This document shows, in pieces, positions 10,259 through 18,747 of a stretch of 64,000 bases of DNA. The notes under the pieces are model-generated. The model ran no database searches. It saw only the letters and a list, made by a program, of their open reading frames with translations, and was not told the DNA's origin. This DNA comes from Bradysia coprophila (Eukaryota; Arthropoda; Insecta; Diptera; Sciaridae): contig NW_023503307.1 in NCBI RefSeq assembly GCF_014529535.1, positions 2,039,739 through 2,103,738 on the forward strand, given 5' to 3'. Position numbers and translations under genes: made by a program. How positions within the stretch are numbered: the first letter of the stretch is position 1; every line of letters starts with the position of its first letter.

Positions 10259-12709
10259 AGCCCCGTACGAAGTACGAAGGGGCTTATAGGATTACGATGC
10301 CGTGTGTAATTGATGGAATTCGAAGCAGACGGTAAGGGCAAAGTGTTTGCCTATGTTCATAGATAACGAATCCGCAATAAAAATTTGGGCCGTCTGTCCG
10401 TCTGTCCGTCTGTCCGTCTGTCCGTCTGTCCGTCACGTCGATATCTTGAGTAAATCAAATCCGATTTCAAAATTTTTTTTTTCCCTGAAAGATAGTCAAA
10501 ATAGTGAGGCTAAGTTCGAAGATGGGCATATTCGGGTCGGCCCTTCGTGAGTTAGGGCCACCTAAGTGATTTAAGGTCTTTTGGTGATATTTATGGCAAA
10601 ATAAACGAAGGAAATATAAATGACACGGCAAATGATAGGTATTGTCAATACCAATCCAGGAAAAAAAAGTTTTTTAAAATCGGGTGAGTGGACCGTGAGT
10701 TAGGGCCTTAGAAGTGAAAAGCTACTAGGGCCCTATGTGTATTTTACATAGAACTCAAGTAAATTTCATTCGTTTTTCGTAATTTTTGTGTCATTTGGAA
10801 GGTAATCAAAAGCCGAATAGAATGTTGTTGAAAAAAAAATTAAATTTGGGTCCTCGGACTAAGGCCGCTACTAGGGCCCTATGCGTATTTTACATACAAC
10901 TCGTGTAAATTTCATCCGTTTTTCGTAATTTTTGTTTCATTTGAAAGATAATCGAACACCGAATAGAATGTTGTTGAAAAAAAAAATAAATTTGGGTCCT
11001 TGGACTAAGGTCGCTACTAGGGCCCTATGTGTATTTTACATATAACTCGAGCAAATTTCATCCGTTTTTCGTATTTTTTGTTTCATTTGGAAGGTAATCG
11101 AACACCGAATAGAATGTAGTTGAAAAAAAAATTAAATTTGGATCCTCGGACTGAGGCCGATACTAGGCCCTATGTGTATTTTACATATAGCTCGAGCAAA
11201 TTTCATCCGTTTTTCGTAATTTTTGTTTCATTTGAAAGATAATCGAACACCGAATAGAATGTTGTTGAAAAAAAAATTAAATTTGGGTCCTCGGACTAAG
11301 GCCGCTACTAGGGCCCTATGCGTATTTTACATACAACTCGAGTAAATTTCATCCGTTTTTCGTAATTTTTGTTTCATTTGAAAGATAATCGAACACCGAA
11401 TAGAATGTTGGTGAAAAAAAAATTAAATTTGGGTCCTTGGACTAAGGCCGTTACTAGGGCCCTATGCGTATTTTACATACAACTCGAGTAAATTTCATCC
11501 GTTTTTCGTAATTTTTGTTTCATTTGAAAGATAATCGAACACCGAATAGAATGTTGTTGAAAAAAAATTAAATTTGGGTCCTTGGACTAAGGCCGCTACT
11601 AGGGCCCTATGTGTATTTTACATATAGCTCGAGCAAATTTCATCCGTTTTTCGTAATTTTTGTTTCATTTGAAAGATAATCGAACACCGAATAGAATGTT
11701 GGTGAAAAAAAATTAAATTTGGGTCCTTGGACTAAGGCCGCTACTAGGGCCCTATGCGTATTTTACATACAACTCGAGTAAATTTCATCCGTTTTTCGTA
11801 ATTTTTGTTTCATTTGAAAGATAATCGAACACCGAATAGAATGTTGGTGAAAAAAAAATTAAATTTGGGTCCTTGGACTAAGGCCGCTACTAGGGCCCTA
11901 TGCGTATTTTACATACAACTCGAGTAAATTTCATCCGTTTTTCGTAATTTTTGTTTCATTTGAAAGATAATCGAACACCGAATAGAATGTTGTTGAAAAA
12001 AAAATTAAATTTGGGTCCTTGGACTAAGGCCGCTACTAGGGCCCTATGTGTATTTTACATATAGCTCGAGCAAATTTCATCCGTTTTTCGTAATTTTTGT
12101 TTCATTTGGAAGGTAATCAAAGGCCGAATAGAATGTTGTTGAAAAAAAATTAAATTTGGGTCCTTGGACTAAGGCCACTACTAGGGCCCTATGTGTATTT
12201 TACACTGAACTCGAGTAAATTTCATTCGTTTTTCGTAATTTTTGTGTCATTTGGAAGGTAATCAAAGGCCGATTAGAATGTTGTTGAAAAAAAAATTAAA
12301 TTTGGGTCCTCGGACTAAGGCCGCTACTAGGGCCCTATGCGTATTTTACATACAACTCGAGTAAATTTCATCCGTTTTTCGTAATTTTTGTTTCATTTGA
12401 AAGATAATCGAACACCGAATAGAATGTTGTTGAAAAAAAAATTAAGTTTGGGTCCTTGGACTAAGGCCGCTACTAGGGCCCTATGTGTATTTTACATATA
12501 ACTCGAGCAAATTTCATCCGTTTTTCGAATTTTTTGTTTCATTTGGAAGGTAATCGAACACCGAATAGAATGTAGTTGAAAAAAAAAATAAATTTGGATC
12601 CCCGGACTGAGGCCGATACTAGGCCCTATGTGTATTTATACTCAATAAATTAAAATTTTAGGTCAATTCGAAATTTGTGTTACATTTAAAAGGAACGTCG
12701 TACGGGGCT
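10259..12709. repeat. Inner unit bounded by 12-bp inverted ends
   Basis: AGCCCCGTACGA at 10259-10270 is matched by its reverse complement TCGTACGGGGCT at 12698-12709, enclosing the satellite array and a short CTGTCCGT microsatellite (about 10390-10433). Further GTACGGGG copies occur near 12856. It could be a satellite-carrying cassette inserted in, or captured by, the outer element. No target duplication is clear for this inner unit. Confidence 0.5.
10721..12640. repeat. Tandem satellite array, 145-146-bp period, 14 units
   Basis: The phase mark GCTACTAGGGCCCTATG recurs at 10721, 10867, 11013, 11159, 11304, 11450, 11595, 11740, 11886, 12032, 12177, 12323, 12469 and 12615, that is, every 145-146 bp. 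Each unit also contains TTTCATCCGTTTTTCGTAAT, an A-tract of 8-9 and TTGGGTCC. Units differ at diagnostic sites and fall into variants A, B and C (see findings). The array is not coding. Confidence 0.95.
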
Positions 12710-13254
12710 TCGTAATTGCGCTATGCGCAATTTTTAAGACGTACACATTTCATAAGAATTTTACTTTACCGACGTTTACGGGCGCAATAGGTTTACGGTA
12801 AGAGTAGGGCGACGGACGAACTAGGGTCACGTACGCAATAGATGTACGGGTTTGTACGGGGCTCAGTCGCAGCAAACGCTCCGACTGTTCTGACGGCTCG
12901 TTTAGTTTCACAAGCTAGCCGTTTTCAAATTTCTCTTGCTTGTGAAACTGAAAAAGTGGTACTATTGTAACGCTGCATATATGCATTGTTACAATAGTTT
13001 CACTTTTTCTAGTTCCACAAAAAAAAGTGGAACTAAAAGAGTGAAACTATTGTAACGCTGGTTACCAGTCATGCTTGAAGTGAGTTAAAAAAAACGTGTG
13101 CTATTTCCTAACACATGCTAGAACGCTTTTATAGAGAATGAGAGGTTCTGGAATCGATTTCGTTAAAAAAGCCTTTTAGCGATCCTATCGACGTTTTTAT
13201 AAAGGATGTTGGAAATACGCAGGGATATTTCAACACAAGTTAGGAAATAGTTAT

Positions 13255-13889
13255 TTTCGCAATTCCGGTCCATAATCATCACCTTTCCATGCATCCATTT
13301 AATGTCGTTTTGAAGGTATTTATTTCACTGTATTCCCGGACACAGCGCAATATGAACTTTTTTTCGCACTCAGTGCGTTATCAACTTTTTTTTCGCACGC
13401 TAAAGAGCCTATTACCTTCAACGAAGGCTAAATTTTTATAAATAAAAATCTTGCATTGACCAGAAATCGAACCCCCGACACCAAAAGGTTTTTGAGCACA
13501 AAGCAGTGACTATAGCCATTCGGCTATAGAGTCACACAATTATACCGAACGTATTGTTGAAGCGTATATACTAAGCATTGACTACTCGATTTCATTCAAC
13601 GCGTCTCTTTACATCACATTGTAATGTGTATTATAATGCAGCCTTCTTGATCGTTCAAATGAATTTCTGTATACACAAGAATTTTGGAACAAAATGTAGG
13701 ATATGTTTTGCATTGGAAAGGTGATTATGGCCCGAAATTGCGAAAAACGTTGTATCTACCACGGTAGGTATGCCGGTATTTTTTCGCACACGACGTCTTG
13801 TCGACCTCGGCTTCGCCTCGGATCGACAATCGACATCTAGTGCGAAAAAATACCTTCATACCTACCTTGGTAGATAAATAACTATTATG
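13255..13889. mobile_element. Composite palindromic element, copy 1
   Basis: First part (to ~13754): inverted ends GCAATTCCGGTCCATAATCA and CCATAATCACCTTTCC (the latter reading back from the right) enclose a tRNA-like core. Second part (13755-13889): a palindrome whose arms GGTATTTTTTCGCAC and GTGCGAAAAAATACC enclose a GACCTCGGCTTCGCCTCGG hairpin, with outer GTAGGTAT/ATACCTAC arms. The same two-part unit recurs at 13967-14596. No coding capacity. Confidence 0.8.
13457..13533 (-). repeat. tRNA-derived sequence in copy 1 (SINE-like)
   Basis: On the minus strand it shows a Pol III A-box-like TAGCCGAATGG, whose D-arm TAGCC/GGCTA pairs perfectly, and 40-50 nt later a B-box-like GGGTTCGATTT. The acceptor stem does not pair well and no clean anticodon arm forms, so I read it as tRNA-derived, not a working tRNA gene. 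Confidence 0.55.
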
Positions 13890-13895
13890 TATCAA

Positions 13896-13968
13896 GAATC
13901 GTATGAAGGTATATTATCGCACAAGACATCGTGTGTGATAATATACCAGCATACGATTCGTGTTCCAT
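13896..13968. repeat. Palindrome between the two composite copies
   Basis: GAATCGTATG-AGGTATATTATC reads inward from the left and its complement GATAATATACC-CATACGATTC from the right, giving a ~30-bp-armed hairpin with a CGCACAAGACATCGTGTGTG tip. The tip is built like the GCGCAC/GTGCG arms of the neighbouring elements. Confidence 0.7.
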
Positions 13969-14596
13969 ACAACGTTTTTTGCAATTCCGGTCCATAATCA
14001 TCACCTTTCCATGCATCCATTTAATGTCGTTTTGAAGGTATTTATTTCACAGTGCGTTTTTGATAATTTTTTTCGCACTTGGGCTTTTTCACATTTTTTT
14101 CGCACGCTACATAGCTTAGTAACTTTAAGAAAGACTAAATTTTATAAATAAAAACTTTGCACAGACCAGGATTTGAACATCCAACACCAAAATTCTTCCA
14201 AACACCAAGCAACGTCCATAGCCATTCGGCTACAGAGTCACACAATTATACAGAACGCATTGTTGAAGCGTACATACTAAGCATTGACTACTTGATTTTA
14301 TTTAGCGCGTCTCTATACATCACAATACAATGTGTGTATAGTGCAGGTTGCCTGATCGTTCAAATGAATTCATGTTTGCATGTGAATGTTTGGTAGAAAT
14401 TTTGGTAATATTTTGCATTGGAAAGGTGATTATGGCCCGAAATTGCGAAAAACGTTGTATCTACCACGGTAGGTATTCCGGTATTTTTTCGCACACGACG
14501 TCTTGTCGACCTCGGCTTCGCCTCGGATCGACAATCGACATCTAGTGCGAAAAAATACCTTCATACCTACCTTGGTAGATAAATAACTATTATGCA
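13967..14596. mobile_element. Composite palindromic element, copy 2
   Basis: Same two-part build as copy 1. The inverted ends ATACAACGTTTTTTGCAATT (left) and AATTGCGAAAAACGTTGTAT (right) enclose a tRNA-like core to ~14461, and the second palindrome 14462-14596 is almost identical to 13755-13889. The near identity of the second part contrasts with a more diverged first part, suggesting that the halves are homogenised or mobilised separately. Confidence 0.8.
14159..14239 (-). repeat. tRNA-derived sequence in copy 2
   Basis: The minus strand carries GTAGCCGAATGGCTA (A-box and D-arm) and a decayed B-box, TGTTCAAATCC. It is homologous to the sequence at 13457-13533 but more degenerate. Confidence 0.5.
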
Positions 14597-14671
14597 ATGA
14601 AGAAAATCGAATAAATACCGAAGATAATCTTCACTTCAGTAACACGTGGCTTTTTTCGTACTTGTGCACCC

Positions 14672-14953
14672 CGACGATTTGGAAGTTATGTGTATCGACC
14701 CAAAGGCGTTGACAGAGTTATGTAGTCTTCTGTTAATTGAGAAATGTTGAAGTTAGTGTACCCCTTGCAAATCGTTTATCGCACTAGTGCGATAAAATGC
14801 GATCATAGGACATTGCACACAGGCGGCGTAAGTTACAAATATCATCACTGAATTGCATAAATATTTATTTTGACGACTTGGAAGTTATATGTATCGACCC
14901 AAAGGCGTTGACAGAGTTATGTAGTCTTCTGTTAATTGGGAAATGTTGAAATT
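14672..14953. repeat. 82-bp direct repeat, 200 bp apart
   Basis: Two nearly identical segments, 14672-14753 and 14872-14953, both containing TATCGACCCAAAGGCGTTGA and TATGTAGTCTTCTGTTAATT. The spacer includes a GTGCGATAAAATGCG motif. Function unknown. Confidence 0.8.
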
Positions 14954-15887
14954 TTCTTGTGAAGGTGAATGGTTCGGTGGTCAGTTGTTTATATGAATAA
15001 AAAAATTTAGATGCCTGCAAGGCCTGGCATTGGACTTTGAATTAAAATCTTTGAGTCTGTCTCGAATTCCTGAGGTGATTGATATCAGGGATTGGCTGGA
15101 TGAGAAGTCAGGTTGAGTTTGTTACGTGTAAGGCTTACTTCACGGTAGGCTTCGTATAGATGAGCTGCAGTCAGTTTACGGATATTCATTCTTGGAAAAG
15201 TATGCACTTTGCTCTTGTTGCCTGAGGAGGTCTGAGTGTATGTAGGGATAATGCTTATCGTCTGTCTGTCTTCTTACTTCACTGTGTGTGAATTGGAATT
15301 GAATCCTTTTGGTGTAGAAGAATCAGTTTGTCCGTGATGTTTGTTTTTGTTTCACTGCCGTCGTCGTCTAGATGACACTGTTTTGTGGTCGAGGGTTCAA
15401 TAGACCTTAAACGCAAGACTGTAAACCTTGGTGAAGTCACGTTTGTACATTACATACACCACACTCCCGTGATGACTGTCGTCGCCACGATAAACTGGTG
15501 ATTTTTTTATATGTGTTCGCATATTGATGTAGGGTCTTTTCGGAATCTCTTTCAGATTCAGCTAAGTGAACGAAAATTCCTAATCTTTCCAGTCTGAAAA
15601 TTCATCGGTTCCATTGAATACAAAAATTATTTTCGGTAAAATCGTTTATTCAAAAAAGGATTCCACTTGAAACAGTTCGGCATAATCAAAATAAAATGTT
15701 GTAATAACTGAATGGTTGAAAATCATTTAGCCTCTAAATTCTGAACTGATTGAATTGACTGAATGCAGATCTTCTAAGCGATCCTAGCATCATTTCAGAT
15801 GTACACATAAAAATTTAACAAAAAAAAAGAAAATTGAAAAAAAAATCAAAACTAAAAACGTAAAATTGCAGTCCATCGAATCTCAAT
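14954..15887. other. Intergenic; 3' flank of cathepsin L
   Basis: No coding exon recognised. Around 15411-15440 (CTGTAAACCTTGGTGAAGTC) lies a decayed stretch resembling one end of the MITE family found at 24238 and 40299. TTTATT at 15645-15650 provides a minus-strand AATAAA ~240 nt beyond the cathepsin L stop. Confidence 0.35.
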
Positions 15888-18738
15888 TTACACCAAAGGA
15901 TAACTGGCAGATGTTGCAATGCCACAATGATTTTCCTTGTTACGAGCCATTTTGACGTATCCCTTGTCGCCCCAAGACGTTCCCCACGAATTTTTCACAA
16001 TCCAGTAATCGGAGCCGCTTGCTTCATCGGTACCATAGCCAACCACCAAAACACCATGATCCAAATTCTCCGAATCGCATTCCGGTTCGTAGTACACACC
16101 TTCCGAATAAAATTGGAACGATTGATGAGAGGCATCGATGGCAACTGATACTGGTCCAATAGTTGCTAGGGCTTCTTTCATTTTCTGCTCACTGCCCTGG
16201 TCGATATCAACGAAACCTTTATCGGTGGCACCGGAGTTTGTGGCATCATAACGGCATGTGTCGTCCTTTGCTTCGTAAGGATACGTTTTCTCAGTATCGA
16301 TTCCTCCATTGTCCTTGATGTACTTGAATGCGTAGTCCATTAAGCCTCCGTTGCAGCCATTATTTCCGTAGACCGCGGAACAATCAATCAAATTTTGTTC
16401 GGATAATGACACAAGGACACCGCTCTTTCGGAAGTGTTGTCCTTCTAAGGCTCCAGTAGCGGAAAATGACCAACATGAACCGCAATGACCTTGATCCTTG
16501 ATTGGAGTTACAGCCCCCTTCTTACGCCAGTCAACGGTTTCTGGAAGCTCAATATTAGCTGGACTAATGAATGTGACACCCTCCTCAACACGTTCGCCAG
16601 TGACCATTGATCGTCTAAAAGAAGCAAACAAAATTCCGTTTAGTTTGTTGAGTCAGAAAAATAAAACAATCGAAATAGAGAAACTCACTTCAATGTCTTG
16701 TTGTAGCCGTTCAGGGCAGTGAATTCATGCGGCAAAAGATCGGCATATTTATTCAGTGCGAGTTTGAATGTAACTTTTCCCTGGTCAAAGAGCTGATTGT
16801 GCTTTGCGATATGGTGCTTGTTTTCCATGAAAATTTTCATGCGAAATTTTTCTTCGGTATCATCATCATACGACTTACTATGAGAAGCCTGAAAAAAACA
16901 ATATTTGTTTTTATTTAAATACTCAGCAAAGTCTGTGAATTTGTTCTGACTGAGTGCAATTTCAAACAGAAAAACTATGCTGGAGATGACCACAGCAAAA
17001 AGTCTTAATATCAAACTCTTCAGAAACTATGCCACGCTGTCGCCACTCGCTACTTATAGCAGTAATTTCATTTTAACTAGCGATTAGTGATAACTTGTGG
17101 TTCAACATTCGCTACAAAATGCGTTACTTCCATTGAACTTTGCACTCACTAGCTTTTCAACGAAATTGAGGCCGAAAGACGTAGAATATAAATTGCTGGG
17201 GAACGGGGAGACAGATAAAGTTCTTACTCCGCATATTGTATTATTCACAAATATTAATATAATTGATATTCTACTGTGTTTCCGCATCATTGCAATCGAT
17301 TTTTCAATTAGCTTCATTTTGACATTATCAGTTTGATTAGCGATAAGCTTGGGTTAAAAATAGAACCACAGCCTCCTGTCACATGTCTAGAGAATAAAGG
17401 AGCAATAAACTATGCCATAACACTATTGAACTTAGACTGTGAATTATCTGCCGACGACGCCGACAGTTCACTATTGTGCAAAAACTAATTGCATGTGACC
17501 CTTTCTATCTAAACGGAAAAGGACGTAGAGAAAAAGTGAATTTTTTTGAGCGCTGAGTAAGCTGTGTGCGATATTCTAACATTATGATTTTATTATTCAA
17601 TTAGGGTGGCTTGAAATACTAAAAAAAAAATCTCGAACATTGTGAATGTACGTCGACGAAAGACCCAATAATGGAATGTCGTTTTACATTTCCAAATATC
17701 AGGACGCCGACCTCGACGTCGACATTTCAAAATGGTAAGAGTTTACTGATCGAGTCTCGAGCTTCAATAACTCTTTCGTTTTACTGTACTTCTGAAATCG
17801 TTTATACTTTTCGAAATACATGAAACGTCAGTGAAGTTAAGGCATTTGCTTCAGCTGTTTTTCAGCTTATACAGTGTTAGAAGAGCGTAAACACAGGGGA
17901 AAAAACCAGTTAATTTAACTGAGCTCAATGGGTGATATGTCAAAATCTCGACTCTCTTTTAACATTGTATATACTGGTGCGTCTTTACACGGTTTTACCA
18001 CTAACACACACGTGATTCACCTGCATAAAGACGCACAAACACATCTGTTTTATAAGTGGACCAGCTGAAAAAGAGCTGCAGAAAATTCATGTATACATTT
18101 CTCTGATGTCGACTGTAGGGTACCGACAAGTAAACAAATTTCTTTGTCGGAATAGTAGCCACCCTACGTCAAACGACAATAATAATCGCAAGACCGGACA
18201 ACAAGTATTTTAAAGTGTGTTTTTCTGGTCAATTAATTTGTTGCTGACGCAACATGTCACGTGGCCAGTGTATCAGTTTCCAGTTTTGTTTGCTTGTTCG
18301 TTTCTTATTTTCCTCTCACCAACGTAAATACATTTTTTTTCGCTGTTGTTGTCCGTTAGCATTTTAAGATTGTCTGACACAGAATCATACTGTATGAGAC
18401 GCCGAGATTATACAACCATCGGTTTAACACAGATTTCATCATTTATTTACTATGCGATCCTCATGTGAATTCCGTTTTGTAGTAAAATTAAATGGGAAAT
18501 TATTATGAGGGTCCTCTGAAATGACCCGTATGAGGCGAACATTTGATTGTCCATTTCATTCCGTTCAGTTGTCGATTAATCATTTTTATTATGACTTGCA
18601 GTGAAGGGAGCAACAATTTTTACGATTTTTAAAACAATTTCTTACCTTAAATGATTTCCATTCCTCGTGGACCAATTCGAAAAATGATACAGCACTTGCA
18701 GCTGCAATAACGCCTACCAAAACTATTAACACTTTCAT
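15888..18738 (-). CDS. Cp1: Cathepsin L cysteine protease (Cp1-like), prepro-enzyme
   Basis: Lysosomal/secreted papain-family (C1A) endopeptidase. Exons: 18738-18646, 16888-16689 and 16614-15888, total 1,020 nt, 339 residues, the usual family length. Exon 1 gives a signal peptide ([16 protein letters not shown]) and the start of the I29 propeptide. Exon 2 holds the ERFNIN-type helix ([17 protein letters not shown]) and the propeptide motif around [11 protein letters not shown]. Exon 3 holds the mature enzyme: Q139 and catalytic C145 in [12 protein letters not shown]284 in [12 protein letters not shown]306 in KNSWGTSWG, and the GCNGG motif. All catalytic residues are present. Intron 1 is 1.76 kb. 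A TTTCCAG acceptor at 18748, just before the ATG, implies a non-coding exon upstream. The frame of exon 2 stays open ~40 codons into intron 1 and looks like a signal peptide, but it has no ATG. Confidence 0.95.
16889..18645. other. Cathepsin L intron 1
   Basis: Intron of 1,757 bp, GTAAGA at the 5' end and TTTTTTTCAG at the 3' end (minus strand). It holds no recognised gene. A dispersed low-copy motif around 17975-18010 (GGTTTTACCACTAACACAC) resembles sequence near 30490-30510. Confidence 0.6.
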
Positions 18739-18747
18739 ATTGCCTAT

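Larger units (their letters stand above)
10099..13062. mobile_element. Non-autonomous TIR element with 9-bp TSD carrying a satellite array
   Basis: Both ends begin ACCAGCGTTACAATAGTTTC reading inward, and the inverted match continues through CTCTTTTAGTTCCAC and a T-tract (~47 bp). The 9-mer TACCAGTCA is repeated exactly at 10090-10098 and 13063-13071. Each terminal module is itself built from several inverted copies of GTTACAATAGT around a TATATGC core (left 10099-10260, right ~12940-13062), so each end can fold back on itself. A 9-bp target duplication is typical of Mutator-like transposons; assignment to that superfamily is an inference. There is no transposase ORF. The interior is the satellite carrier described separately. 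Confidence 0.85.
10030..13086 (-). mobile_element. Older MITE copy, split by the 2,964-bp insertion
   Basis: The sequence 10030-10098 (containing GTTTCAGTACTCTATTTGGAG) together with 13072-13086 (TGCTTGAAGTGAGTT) makes up, once the insertion and one target duplication are removed, an end of the small TIR element that is also present at 37231-37326 and 51905-52066 on the opposite strand. It therefore predates the insertion at 10099-13062. Confidence 0.7.

Noticed and set aside
10347-10550. ORF through the CTGTCCGT microsatellite
   Set aside because: The open frame results from the repeat (period eight, Ser/Val/Cys-rich) and has no other support.
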